DNA from: Bacteroidales bacterium UBA1035 | GTDB taxonomy: Bacteria; Bacteroidota; Bacteroidia; Bacteroidales; Dysgonomonadaceae | Reading direction: 5' to 3' | DNA length: 54,412 bases | Assembly (NCBI GenBank): GCA_002316835.1 | Contig: DCEG01000080.1 | Span: forward strand, 3,579-57,990 | Shown: in pieces, positions 1 to 8,163 of the stretch | Layout of the letters: every line of letters starts with the position of its first letter | Position numbering within the stretch: position 1 is the stretch's first letter | The notes under the pieces: model-generated | Databases searched by the model: none | What the model saw: only the letters and a program-made list of their open reading frames with translations | What the model was told of the DNA's origin: nothing | Program-made: the position numbers and the translations under genes

Positions 1-336
1 AAACTAACCATTTGGCAGAATGCAATGGACTTGGGAGAAAATATTCACCAACTCTCCTTTGCCTTTCCAAAGGATGAAGTATATAATCTCACTTCTCAGA
101 TTAGACGTGCCGCCGACTCGGTAGCACTAAATATTTCGGAAGGTTCAATAGGACAATCCAATCCTGAGTTTCGGAAATTTATCGGGTATGCCATTCGCTC
201 TTTGGCAGAAGTAATTACCTGTTTGCATAAAGCTAAAAGACGAAACTACATTAATCATGAACAATTTGAAACACTTTATCACGATGCCTATAACTTAATG
301 AATATAATGATAGCATTCCAAAGAAACATAAAATAA
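1..336 (+). CDS. Four-helix-bundle protein (S23/IVS type), 5' end outside window
   Basis: Member of the four-helix-bundle family first known from 23S rRNA intervening sequences and related to the Avd accessory protein of diversity-generating retroelements. The cellular role of free-standing copies is not established. The family pattern is clear: FPKDEVYNL, then QIRRAADSVALNISEG, then a C-terminal helix around NLMNIMIAF. The first ATG in the window is at 25, but the frame stays open to base 1 and reads KLTIWQNAMDLG, which is the normal family N-terminus, so the true start lies upstream and the gene is cut by the window edge. A low-complexity tract follows directly. Two relatives lie at 50207 and 51261. 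No rRNA gene is visible nearby. Confidence 0.85.
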   Translation, partial: KLTIWQNAMDLGENIHQLSFAFPKDEVYNLTSQIRRAADSVALNISEGSIGQSNPEFRKFIGYAIRSLAEVITCLHKAKRRNYINHEQFETLYHDAYNLMNIMIAFQRNIK

Positions 337-378
337 CTTCGGACTTCCGTCTTCGGTCTTCCGTCTTCGGACTTCCAA
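337..378. repeat. 14-bp tandem repeat, three units
   Basis: Three consecutive 14-base units of the form CTTCGGACTTCCGT, the second with T for A and the last ending in AA, begin one base after the stop of the four-helix-bundle gene. A related tract in inverted orientation lies at 859-919, so the pair encloses the HU-like gene. Confidence 0.8.
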
Positions 379-429
379 CTTTCAACAACAAACATTAAAC
401 CCGCCTATGGCGGATAAACACTAAACATC

Positions 430-858
430 ATGATAGAATTTGAAGTAAAAGAACGCATAATGCCTATTGGCGAAAAGAAAGGGCAAACCGTTTATTTTGC
501 CGCCCCAAAAACGCAGCAACGCATCACACCCCGTCAACTGGAAGACGAGATCGTACGGGCTACATCGTTAGCCCGCGGCGACGTACGCAACGCCCTCACC
601 ACCCTTGCCGAGTTTGTAAACAGCGGTTTGCAACGCGGAGCATCGGTAGATTTAGGCGATTTGGGACTGATAAAAGTAGTTATCGGCTCGCAAATGATGG
701 ACAAACCCGAAGACGTTACCGCAAGCACGTTAAAAACACCTTCCATACGCTTCTTCGCCAAGCAGGAGATGCTTGAAGCAGCCAAAAAGGTAAAGGTGAA
801 AGTGGTGAACGCGTACACCAAAACCGTGTCGGATAACGACCCGGCAACACCGGAATAG
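430..858 (+). CDS. HU-like DNA-binding protein (HU-HIG type)
   Basis: Predicted small DNA-binding protein of the HU/IHF superfamily, Bacteroidota HU-HIG type, 142 aa. The fold is suggested by the helical segment with ARGDVRNALTTLAEFV, the beta-arm region around LGDLGLIKVVIG, and the conserved SIRFFAKQEM stretch before a lysine-rich tail (KKVKVKVV). No signal peptide is present, so a nucleoid role is expected. The gene is clearly more G+C-rich than most genes in the window and is enclosed by inverted low-complexity tracts (337-378 and 859-919), which may mean it arrived separately. Its target sequence and function are unknown. Confidence 0.8.
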   Translation: MIEFEVKERIMPIGEKKGQTVYFAAPKTQQRITPRQLEDEIVRATSLARGDVRNALTTLAEFVNSGLQRGASVDLGDLGLIKVVIGSQMMDKPEDVTASTLKTPSIRFFAKQEMLEAAKKVKVKVVNAYTKTVSDNDPATPE

Positions 859-919
859 CGGAGGACGGGAGACGGAAGTCGGAGACGGAAGTCAGATGAC
901 GGATGACAGACATCAGACC
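859..919. repeat. Low-complexity tract with 13-bp direct units, inverted relative to 337-378
   Basis: Starts at the HU-like gene's stop codon. It contains two adjacent copies of GGAGACGGAAGTC (868-880 and 881-893) followed by degenerate GATGAC/CAGAC variants. Its reverse complement (GACTTCCGTCTCC) resembles the 14-bp unit at 337-378. It runs into the region just upstream of the HprK-like gene. Confidence 0.75.
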
Positions 920-961
920 GGATGGCGGTTCCAAGCCGCCTTCCGGTTAAACCAAACACGT

Positions 962-1843
962 ATGCTATATTACACAATTGCCGGACACACCCTATCCATA
1001 GAGACGCCCGATGCGAAAGCAACCACAGCGCTGCTTCCCAACTTCGTACCGTTTCGCACCCAAAACCTAACCGGTGACGTATTGTTCCACTTGTCGGGTG
1101 ATACGCCTCTTGCCGTTCCCCGCCACGGACATATCGATTCTTTCCATTGGAACGGAATCGGATACGAAGTATACAACACCCCCGGCGGATGGACGGTAAC
1201 CATAGAACTGAACGATCGGCGACAGGTGTTTTACGCCACGCACGACTGGCAACATTTATATACCGATTTATCGTTGGTTGAGGAGAACGAACGACTCTTT
1301 CTCAACAACTTTCTTATCATGGCTTTCGGTATGGCATCGGCACCCCTGAAAACAATAAAGGCGCACGCCTCGGTCATCGAACTCGATGGCAAAGCATTGT
1401 TGTTCCTGGGCAAAAGCGGTACCGGTAAAAGCACGCACAGCCGTCTGTGGCAGGAATTTGTGCCGGACTGCTCGCTCCTCAACGACGATGAACCGGTAGT
1501 GCGCATCTGCAACGATGGTATCGTGCGCGTTTATGGCACGCCGTGGAGCGGTAAAACACCGTGCTACAAAAACCGTTCGGCAGAGGTGGCGGCCTTTGTA
1601 CATCTTTACCAGCATCCCGGAAACAAACTTTCACCCCTGAAAGGACTTCACGCGCTTTCGTCGTTGCTGCAATCGGCCACCATGATGCGCAACGATACCC
1701 GCAACAAGAATTTAATAACAGACACCGTTGCAGATATACTGAAATACACGCCCGTTTATCGTCTCGACTGCCGTCCCGACCGCGAAGCGGTAATTTTGAC
1801 GGAGCAGTTGATCATAAGACACACATCGAGGATGAGTATGTGA
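962..1843 (+). CDS. HprK/PEPCK-fold P-loop protein
   Basis: Predicted nucleotide-binding protein resembling the C-terminal kinase domain of HPr kinase, 293 aa from the ATG at 962. The Walker A motif GKSGTGKS is at about residues 150-157, followed by the typical THSRLW and an acidic NDDEPVV segment, then GTPWSGKTPCY, a hallmark of this group. The N-terminal half has no recognised domain. The frame is open upstream to an ATG at 896, but that 22-residue extension is encoded by the repeat tract at 859-919, so 962 is preferred. No HPr or PTS gene is nearby, so the substrate is unknown. A strong hairpin follows the stop codon. Confidence 0.7.
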   Translation: MLYYTIAGHTLSIETPDAKATTALLPNFVPFRTQNLTGDVLFHLSGDTPLAVPRHGHIDSFHWNGIGYEVYNTPGGWTVTIELNDRRQVFYATHDWQHLYTDLSLVEENERLFLNNFLIMAFGMASAPLKTIKAHASVIELDGKALLFLGKSGTGKSTHSRLWQEFVPDCSLLNDDEPVVRICNDGIVRVYGTPWSGKTPCYKNRSAEVAAFVHLYQHPGNKLSPLKGLHALSSLLQSATMMRNDTRNKNLITDTVADILKYTPVYRLDCRPDREAVILTEQLIIRHTSRMSM

Positions 1844-1866
1844 ATATGAAGCACCTTTCATCAAAA

Positions 1867-1909
1867 CAAGAAGCTGTCTCAAAAGTATTACTTTTGAGAC
1901 AGCCTCTTG
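1867..1909. terminator. Bidirectional terminator hairpin
   Basis: A long inverted repeat: arms 1873-1887 and 1889-1903 match perfectly (GCTGTCTCAAAAGTA and its complement), and the stem extends to 1867/1909 with one mismatch. It lies between the convergent HprK-like gene and GH2 gene and can serve both. Confidence 0.8.
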
Positions 1910-1930
1910 ATCATCGGGGCAAGGCCCCTG

Positions 1931-4489
1931 TTATTTTACCCGGATCTCCACCCTTCCGCTTTGCACCCCGTTAGCTTTCGCTTCCAGCACAACGGTTCCC
2001 GGTTTTTCGCCGGCTTGCACCAAAGCGGTAAGCTGTCCGCTAAAGAGTTTCATTTTCGGTTGTTGGAACGATTCAATGCTTGCGGGATTTCCGTTGGCAA
2101 CGGCTTTAAATGCTCCGGCACCTTTCACGGTAAACGATATTTCACGATCTTCGGTTGGGCACAAGTTTCCGTCTTTGTCCACAATACGGACATTTACAAA
2201 CGAAATATCTTCGCCGTCGGCGTTAATGGAGTTGCGGTCTGCTTCCAGCACAATGTGGTGTGGTTTTCCGGCGGTGCGTATTTCTTTCTCTGCAACGGCT
2301 TTTCCGTTCGTGTCGTAAGCCACCACTTTCACCGTCCCGGGTTCGTACTTGGTATCCATCCACATTAACCGGTAACGTTTTTGACGCTCAAGTGATTTTT
2401 GAGCCTCTGCCGTATAACTTCCGTCCAGCGGAACAGACAAATCCTTGGTGCGCTTCCCCTGACTTTTCCCGTTGATAAACAACTCTGCCGAGGGATGGTT
2501 GGTGTAAACAAAAATCGGGGTTACTTCGCCTTCGCGGCCGTTCCAGTTCCAGTGCGGAAGTATGTGCAAGGTTTCAGCCTCTTTATTCCAATGGCTGCGA
2601 TAGAGGTAGAAACGGTCTTTGGGAATTCCGGCCAGATCAACTGCGCCAAACAACGAGCTGTGGCTGGGCCACGCGCTGTAATATGGGGTTGGCTCACCCA
2701 GGTAATCAATTCCCGTCCAGATAAATTCACCGATGGCGTAAGGTAAATCATCGTGCTGGATGAAATCGTCTTCGGGAAGATTCGACCAGCCGCAATGCTC
2801 CACATCGTAAGACGACGCCTGATGATCATCGTACTGCGCCATTGAGCGACGTTCTACCGGAAATTTATACACACCGCGTGAACTGAGCGTAGAAGCGGTT
2901 TCGCTACCCAGAATAATTTGCTGCGGCAATCGCTCATATGCTTCCCGGTAACGGAAGGGTCGGTAATTAAAGCCCGGAACCTGCATGATTGCGCCCATAT
3001 TGTTGGAAAATACGTGATCGGGTCTGTCCATTCCGTTAGTAACGGGACGTGTGGGATCTTCGCGATGACAAATATCCTGCAAGAAGCGAGCCACGCGAGA
3101 ACCTTGCGGATTGCTTTGTTCTTCCACTTCGTTGCCAATGCACCACATCACCACGCTGGGGTTGTTGCGGTAGTGATGCAACACGTTGGTAATATCTTTC
3201 TCTGCCCAATCGTTGAAGTATCGGTTGTATCCGTTCTTCACTTTGGGGATGGCCCATTCGTCAAACGTCTCCACCATCAGCATCATGCCCATTTCGTCGG
3301 CAATACGTACGTATTCGGGCGCGGGCATATTGTGCGATGTGCGAATGGCGTTTACGCCCATATCCTGCATGGTACGAATTTGTCGGCGAATGGCGGCTTC
3401 GTTCACGGCTGCACCCAAAGGACCTAAATCGTGGTGAAGACAAACACCCCGAAACTTTATTTTTTCACCGTTCAGGTAAAAACCATCGTTGGGTTTGATT
3501 TCGATGGTGCGGATACCGAAAGGGGTGGTATAATCGTCAACACTGTAAGCTAACTCTTCTGTGGTTGTTTTATTGCCTTCGACTTTTATCTCAACTTCTT
3601 TTACAAATAAAACGGATTTTACCTTATATAAATTGGGGGCTTCAATACCCCACAATTTAGGATTCTCCACTACAAGCGTTTGATTGAATTCGCCGCCGTC
3701 AAACTCAGTCAAATCCGATGTTTGTGAAGCAACTTCATTATTTCCCGGATCCAGTATCGTAGTTTTAAGTTGTAAAACTTTTTTTACTACCCCCTCGTTC
3801 TTTTCCCTGTTTTCAACCTTTGTTCTTACATTTACACGTGCAAAACCTTTTTCCACAACAGGCGTGGTAACATACGTTCCCCAAACCGGGATATGTGTCT
3901 TATTGGTTGTAATAACATGCACATTGCGGTACAATCCGGCTCCGGGATACCAGCGCGATTGTTCTCCGAAATTTTCAAGCCGAACGGCTAACGTGTTGTT
4001 TTTGCCGTCTTTGTTTACGAAATCGGTAATGTCAAAGTAAAATGTATTGTAGCCGTTAGGCCAGAATCCAACTTCTTTGCCGTTTACGTAAGCTCGGGTG
4101 TTACTCATGGCTCCGTCAAACTGAAGTACAACTTTTTTGTTGACAGAAAAATCGGGAACCGAAAATGTATTCCTATACCATCCGGCACCCGTAAACGGCA
4201 GTCCGCCGGTGCGGCCGTAATGTTCTATCGCTGTGGTTTGTCCGTCCTGAACAATGGCCATCCGATGGATATCGTTTGATTTATCGAATGGGCCGTAAAT
4301 TGCCCAGTCGTGCGGCACGGTTACCGACTGCCATTTCGAATCATCGAAATTGATGTTCGATTGAATCGCGTTGTCTTCGCGGGTAAACTTCCAACCCTTT
4401 TTTAATGTTATCTCTGTACGGGTTTGTGCTTCAGCAACAGAGGTCATTGCTAAAAAAAGAACAGTTGCTAAAATCAGACTTAATCTCAT
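1931..4489 (-). CDS. Secreted glycoside hydrolase family 2 (beta-galactosidase-like)
   Basis: Retaining exo-glycosidase of GH2, 852 aa. A signal peptide covers about residues 1-21 (ending AEAQ), so it should act in the periplasm or at the surface. The order is an N-terminal jelly-roll (about 25-195), an immunoglobulin-like domain (about 200-330), a TIM barrel starting near FRGVCLHHDLG (347-355), and C-terminal Ig-like domains typical of Bacteroidota enzymes. The predicted acid/base is Glu454 in IGNEVEEQ and the nucleophile Glu530 in LGSETAS. Beta-galactosidase is the usual name, but GH2 also includes beta-glucuronidases and mannosidases, so the substrate is not certain. No SusC/SusD pair is adjacent. 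Only 30 bp separate it from fumC upstream. Confidence 0.88.
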   Translation of the reverse strand: MRLSLILATVLFLAMTSVAEAQTRTEITLKKGWKFTREDNAIQSNINFDDSKWQSVTVPHDWAIYGPFDKSNDIHRMAIVQDGQTTAIEHYGRTGGLPFTGAGWYRNTFSVPDFSVNKKVVLQFDGAMSNTRAYVNGKEVGFWPNGYNTFYFDITDFVNKDGKNNTLAVRLENFGEQSRWYPGAGLYRNVHVITTNKTHIPVWGTYVTTPVVEKGFARVNVRTKVENREKNEGVVKKVLQLKTTILDPGNNEVASQTSDLTEFDGGEFNQTLVVENPKLWGIEAPNLYKVKSVLFVKEVEIKVEGNKTTTEELAYSVDDYTTPFGIRTIEIKPNDGFYLNGEKIKFRGVCLHHDLGPLGAAVNEAAIRRQIRTMQDMGVNAIRTSHNMPAPEYVRIADEMGMMLMVETFDEWAIPKVKNGYNRYFNDWAEKDITNVLHHYRNNPSVVMWCIGNEVEEQSNPQGSRVARFLQDICHREDPTRPVTNGMDRPDHVFSNNMGAIMQVPGFNYRPFRYREAYERLPQQIILGSETASTLSSRGVYKFPVERRSMAQYDDHQASSYDVEHCGWSNLPEDDFIQHDDLPYAIGEFIWTGIDYLGEPTPYYSAWPSHSSLFGAVDLAGIPKDRFYLYRSHWNKEAETLHILPHWNWNGREGEVTPIFVYTNHPSAELFINGKSQGKRTKDLSVPLDGSYTAEAQKSLERQKRYRLMWMDTKYEPGTVKVVAYDTNGKAVAEKEIRTAGKPHHIVLEADRNSINADGEDISFVNVRIVDKDGNLCPTEDREISFTVKGAGAFKAVANGNPASIESFQQPKMKLFSGQLTALVQAGEKPGTVVLEAKANGVQSGRVEIRVK

Positions 4490-4519
4490 ATAATTAACTT
4501 TTATCTTTAAATATTCTTT

Positions 4520-5917
4520 TCAATCCAGGGGTTTTATCATCTCTTCAGGCCGAACCCATTTATCGAAGTCTTCCGCGGTTACATAACCCAGCCGAATGGC
4601 TTCTTCTTTTAATGTAGTGCCGTTTTTGTGGGCAGCATTGGCTATTTCGGCCGCTTTGTAATACCCGATTTTTGTATTTAATGCAGTCACTAACATCAAA
4701 GAATTATCAACCAGCTCGTTAATCCTTTTCATATTCGGTTCTATCCCAGATACACAATGTACATTAAAAGACACCGCAGCATCTCCGAGAAGCTGAGCAC
4801 TTTGTAAAAAGTTAGCCGCCATAACCGGTTTGAAAACATTGAGCTCAAACTGCCCCTGCATACCCGCCACTCCGATTGTTACATCGTTACCTATAACCTG
4901 AGCACAAACCATTGTCATGGCTTCCACTTGCGTTGGATTCACTTTTCCCGGCATAATGGACGACCCCGGTTCGTTGGCAGGAATCGTAATCTCTCCGATG
5001 CCGCTTCGCGGGCCGGATGCCAGCATACGAATATCGTTCGCGATTTTATTAAGGGAAACGGCTACCTGTTTCAATGCACCGTGCGTTTCAACAAGGGCAT
5101 CGTGCGCGGCCAGTGCTTCGAACTTATTTTTTGCCGTCACGAAAAGCAGGCCTGTGAATTCGGCAATGTATTTCGCAGCTAACCTATCGTAATCTTTTGG
5201 AGCATTCAAACCGGTTCCTACTGCTGTTCCACCAATGGCCAATTCTGCCAAATGAGGCAACGTGTTTTCAATAGCTTTTATGCCGTGTTCCAGTTGAGCC
5301 ACGTACCCACTGAACTCTTGCCCCAATGTTAAAGGCGTTGCGTCCATAAAATGGGTGCGCCCGATTTTCACAACATCTGCCATTTCAGCAGATTTTTCCG
5401 CAATCGTTTTTTGTAACACGCGCAGTGCAGGCAATGTGACTTCGACAATTTTTTTGTAACAGGCAATGGACATAGCAGTAGGAAAAGTATCGTTGGAGGA
5501 TTGCGATTTGTTTACATCATCGTTTGGTTGTAGTGTTTTTTCTCCTTCGCCAATTACTTTTCCGGAAATCTGATGAGCACGATTGGCTATCACTTCATTT
5601 ACATTCATGTTACTTTGTGTACCCGACCCAGTCTGCCAGATAACCAACGGAAACTGATCGTCCAGTTTTCCTTCCAGTATTTCATCACACACCTGTGCAA
5701 TCAAATCTCGTTTCTCTTGCGACAATACTCCTAATTTGCAATTGGCATATGCTGCACCTTTTTTCAGGTATGCAAATCCGTAAATGATTTCAAGAGGCAT
5801 CGATGCCGGCTTTCCGATTTTGAAATTATGGAGCGAACGCTCGGTTTGAGCACCCCAAAGTTTATCGGCCGGGACTTCCACTTCGCCCATTGTATCCTTT
5901 TCGATTCTGTATTTCAT
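4520..5917 (-). CDS. fumC: Class II fumarate hydratase
   Basis: Cytoplasmic enzyme interconverting fumarate and L-malate in the TCA cycle or reductive branch. The 465-aa length is normal for class II. Diagnostic blocks are visible in order: GSGTQSNMN, SQSSNDTFPTA, the GRTHFMDATPLTLGQEF active-site segment, and the superfamily signature GSSIMPGKVNPTQ. The related aspartase AspA shares this scaffold, but the sequence reads as fumarase throughout. It could be co-transcribed with the GH2 gene 30 bp downstream, though the two have no obvious functional link. A -7-like promoter element lies upstream at 5999-6006. Confidence 0.93.
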   Translation of the reverse strand: MKYRIEKDTMGEVEVPADKLWGAQTERSLHNFKIGKPASMPLEIIYGFAYLKKGAAYANCKLGVLSQEKRDLIAQVCDEILEGKLDDQFPLVIWQTGSGTQSNMNVNEVIANRAHQISGKVIGEGEKTLQPNDDVNKSQSSNDTFPTAMSIACYKKIVEVTLPALRVLQKTIAEKSAEMADVVKIGRTHFMDATPLTLGQEFSGYVAQLEHGIKAIENTLPHLAELAIGGTAVGTGLNAPKDYDRLAAKYIAEFTGLLFVTAKNKFEALAAHDALVETHGALKQVAVSLNKIANDIRMLASGPRSGIGEITIPANEPGSSIMPGKVNPTQVEAMTMVCAQVIGNDVTIGVAGMQGQFELNVFKPVMAANFLQSAQLLGDAAVSFNVHCVSGIEPNMKRINELVDNSLMLVTALNTKIGYYKAAEIANAAHKNGTTLKEEAIRLGYVTAEDFDKWVRPEEMIKPLD

Positions 5918-5998
5918 CGGATTCTATGTTGTACTTCTACTGTTTGTTGTGAGTAAAAGCTTTTTGATTACCTTATAACAAAGAAACGATTTTTCAAC

Positions 5999-6006
5999 CA
6001 AATATA
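5999..6006 (-). promoter_or_regulatory. Candidate -7 element for fumC
   Basis: On the minus strand this reads TATATTTG, matching the Bacteroidota -7 consensus TAnnTTTG, and lies about 80 bp upstream of the fumC start. No clear -33 TTG sits at the expected distance, so support is partial. Confidence 0.4.
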
Positions 6007-6133
6007 CAACTCAAAATAAGATACGATTGACACCTTGAATGCAAAGTTTAAGATCACAATCTGTGACCTTGAATGACGTATCATTCATTTTTCATATCTT
6101 TACGGTCATCATTGTCATTTCATAACAAATACG

Positions 6134-6730
6134 ATGGATAAAAACAATACCTTACAACTTATTGGAAATAAAATCTACGAGATCAGAGGCCTGAAAGTAA
6201 TGCTCGATTTCGATTTAGCTGAAATGTATGGGATGGAGACGAGTCAATTGAAACGCTCTGTTAGACGTAACTTCAAACGATTCGAAGGTGAAGACTTTAT
6301 GTTTTCTCTCAATCAAACAGAGCTTAAATCACTGGAACACAGCATAAGATGCCAAAATGGCATCTTGCCTCCCGGAGGATTTAAATATGCTCCTTTCGCG
6401 TTCACCGAATTAGGTGTAGCCATGTTATCAAGTGTTCTCAATTCCGATATTGCAATTGAAGTTAACCGAAATATTATGCGTGCATTTGTTTCGATAAGAA
6501 AGCTTTTATTGAACTCTCCGGAAATTGATATAAAAGTCTTACAGCAAGATTTAAAACAACTTAAAGAAAATATCGAAGAAATGTTTGCCGATCAAAACGA
6601 TATTAATGAAGATACCCGAATGCAAATGGAACTTATTAATGAGGCCATTGCTGAATTGCAAGTGAAAAGCAAAACTAGAAAGTCAGATGAAGTGGGATAT
6701 CTTGCTTCTTTGAAGAGGCAAAATAAATAA
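6134..6730 (+). CDS. ORF6N domain protein
   Basis: 198-aa protein with an N-terminal ORF6N domain (about residues 8-125), a domain shared with phage KilA-N/antirepressor-like proteins and thought to bind DNA. The segment IRGLKVMLDFDLAEMYGMET and the later FKYAPFAFTELGVAML are characteristic. The C-terminal part (about 130-198) is charged and heptad-like, predicting a coiled coil for oligomerisation. No other phage gene is present, so this is a lone chromosomal copy, as is common in Bacteroidota. It is transcribed toward the trp operon, but that operon has its own promoter at 6754. Confidence 0.85.
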   Translation: MDKNNTLQLIGNKIYEIRGLKVMLDFDLAEMYGMETSQLKRSVRRNFKRFEGEDFMFSLNQTELKSLEHSIRCQNGILPPGGFKYAPFAFTELGVAMLSSVLNSDIAIEVNRNIMRAFVSIRKLLLNSPEIDIKVLQQDLKQLKENIEEMFADQNDINEDTRMQMELINEAIAELQVKSKTRKSDEVGYLASLKRQNK

Positions 6731-6753
6731 AAAGTTAAAAAAACAAAAACATA

Positions 6754-6783
6754 TTGCATTTTACTTTTTTACGATTACTTTTG
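6754..6783 (+). promoter_or_regulatory. Promoter of the trp operon
   Basis: A TTG at 6754-6756 and TACTTTTG at 6776-6783, separated by 19 bases, match the Bacteroidota sigma-ABfr pattern TTTG / TAnnTTTG. Transcription would start about 6790, a few bases before the leader peptide start at 6802. Confidence 0.75.
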
Positions 6784-6801
6784 CATCAAATTAATTCAAA
6801 A

Positions 6802-6861
6802 ATGAATATTATTCTTACAAACGGATATTGGTGGTGCTACTTACAACTCAAACAATCGTAA
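6802..6861 (+). CDS. trpL: trp operon leader peptide
   Basis: A 19-codon ORF, MNIILTNGYWWCYLQLKQS, between the trp promoter and an intrinsic terminator just ahead of trpB. It has two adjacent Trp codons (6829-6834), a composition very unlikely by chance in so short a frame and the hallmark of a ribosome-mediated attenuator. A ribosome stalled on the Trp codons would leave 6862-6875 free, while one that reached the stop codon would cover it. That fits the alternative pairing described for the attenuator hairpin. Confidence 0.82.
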   Translation: MNIILTNGYWWCYLQLKQS

Positions 6862-6910
6862 GGAAAGCAGTCGTATCTACAAGTGTAAGAACTAAATAAA
6901 CAAGAAATAG

Positions 6911-6943
6911 AAAAGCCTGTCGCACCTGCGACAGGCTTTTTTT
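6911..6943 (+). terminator. trp attenuator terminator
   Basis: A 13-bp G+C-rich hairpin (AAAAGCCTGTCGC, loop ACCT, then the perfect complement) ends in seven T residues, 27 bases before trpB. An upstream segment, AAAGC at 6864-6868 and GTCGT at 6870-6874, can pair with the 3' arm (6928-6932 and 6935-6939, including one G-U pair), excluding the terminator. This is a plausible antiterminator. Separately, 6811-6821 is perfectly complementary to 6941-6951. Confidence 0.85.
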
Positions 6944-6970
6944 GTAAGAATCAAACAAAAACAACAAAAT

Positions 6971-8161
6971 ATGCAGAAATTCTTAGTGGACAAATTGGGA
7001 TTTTACGGTGAATTCGGAGGAGCTTATATTCCCGAAATCCTTCACCGATGCGTGACCGAACTTCAGGATTCGTATCTCGAAATCCTGGAAAGCGAAACAT
7101 TTAAGAAAAATTTTGAACAACTGCTTCGCGATTATGTGGGCAGGCCATCACCGCTTTACCTCTCGAATTATCTTTCCGAAAAGCACGGTTGCAAAATCTA
7201 TCTCAAACGTGAAGACTTAAACCATACCGGAGCTCACAAGATCAACAACACCATCGGACAAATATTAATCGCGCAACAAATGGGCAAAACACGCATCATT
7301 GCCGAAACCGGCGCAGGCCAACACGGTGTTGCAACAGCAACTGTTTGCGCGCTTATGCAAATGCCCTGCACAGTATACATGGGTAAAACCGATGTGGAAC
7401 GTCAGGCTGTGAACGTGAAGAAAATGGAGATGCTTGGCGCAACAGTCGTTCCGGTAACATCGGGAAATATGACATTGAAAGATGCTACCAACGAAGCCAT
7501 CCGCGATTGGTGCTGCAATCCGGTTGACACGCATTATATCATCGGTTCCACCGTCGGACCGCACCCCTACCCCGATATGGTCGCCCGATTGCAATCGGTT
7601 ATCAGCGAAGAAATACGCAAGCAGCTGTTGGAAAAAGAAAACCGTGCGGTTCCCGATTATCTTTTTGCCTGCGTAGGCGGAGGAAGCAACGCTGCCGGAA
7701 CCATTTACCACTTTCTGAACGACGATGATGTAAAAATAGTACTGGCCGAAGCAGGCGGAAAAGGAATAGACAGCGGAGAATCGGCCGCTACCATTCAAAT
7801 CGGTTCCGTCGGAATCATTCACGGATGCAAAACGCTGGTGATGCAAACCGAAGATGGTCAAATAACGGAGCCTTACTCGATTTCCGCCGGATTGGATTAC
7901 CCGGGAATCGGCCCCATCCACGCCAATCTGGCAACAAAAAAACGTGCTCAGGTTATAGCCGTAAACGATGACGAAGCCCTGAAAGCCGCTTTCGAACTCA
8001 CCCGTTCTGACGGAATTATCCCTGCGCTGGAATCTGCTCACGCACTCGCTGCGCTCGATAAAGTCAGCTTCAAGCCATCTGATGTGGTTGTGCTTACTCT
8101 TTCGGGAAGAGGCGAAAAAGACCTGGAAACTTATTTTAAATACGAATCAACAATTCAATAG
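6971..8161 (+). CDS. trpB: Tryptophan synthase beta chain
   Basis: PLP enzyme joining indole and serine to make tryptophan, forming an alpha2-beta2 complex with TrpA (12894-13670). The length of 396 aa is standard. The PLP lysine is Lys90 in HTGAHKINN, and the phosphate-binding glycine loop GGGSNAAG lies near residue 235. It is the first gene of the operon, directly after the attenuator, which differs from the E. coli order but is usual for Bacteroidota. The stop lies two bases before the trpE start, so translation is probably coupled. Confidence 0.96.
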   Translation: MQKFLVDKLGFYGEFGGAYIPEILHRCVTELQDSYLEILESETFKKNFEQLLRDYVGRPSPLYLSNYLSEKHGCKIYLKREDLNHTGAHKINNTIGQILIAQQMGKTRIIAETGAGQHGVATATVCALMQMPCTVYMGKTDVERQAVNVKKMEMLGATVVPVTSGNMTLKDATNEAIRDWCCNPVDTHYIIGSTVGPHPYPDMVARLQSVISEEIRKQLLEKENRAVPDYLFACVGGGSNAAGTIYHFLNDDDVKIVLAEAGGKGIDSGESAATIQIGSVGIIHGCKTLVMQTEDGQITEPYSISAGLDYPGIGPIHANLATKKRAQVIAVNDDEALKAAFELTRSDGIIPALESAHALAALDKVSFKPSDVVVLTLSGRGEKDLETYFKYESTIQ

Positions 8162-8163
8162 AT

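Noticed and set aside
1..336. 23S rRNA intervening sequence, suggested by the S23/IVS-type protein
   Set aside because: No rRNA sequence is recognisable around this gene or its two relatives.
534..1022. 162-codon minus-strand frame across the HU-like gene
   Set aside because: Shadow of G+C-rich coding DNA, and the HU-like gene has clear family motifs.
6054..6066. TCACA/TGTGA inverted repeat upstream of the ORF6N gene as a CRP-type operator
   Set aside because: Half-sites are in the wrong order for a CRP site and the spacing is only three bases; no other support.
6095..6102. Promoter for the ORF6N gene (TATCTTTA)
   Set aside because: The final base departs from TAnnTTTG and the nearest TTG gives a 23-base spacer.
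6134..6730. Prophage remnant, suggested by the ORF6N domain
   Set aside because: No other phage gene, attachment site or integrase nearby; lone ORF6N genes are common in Bacteroidota.
7265..8041. 258-codon frame antisense to trpB
   Set aside because: Lies wholly inside a well-supported gene on the other strand and shows low-complexity, unstructured composition.
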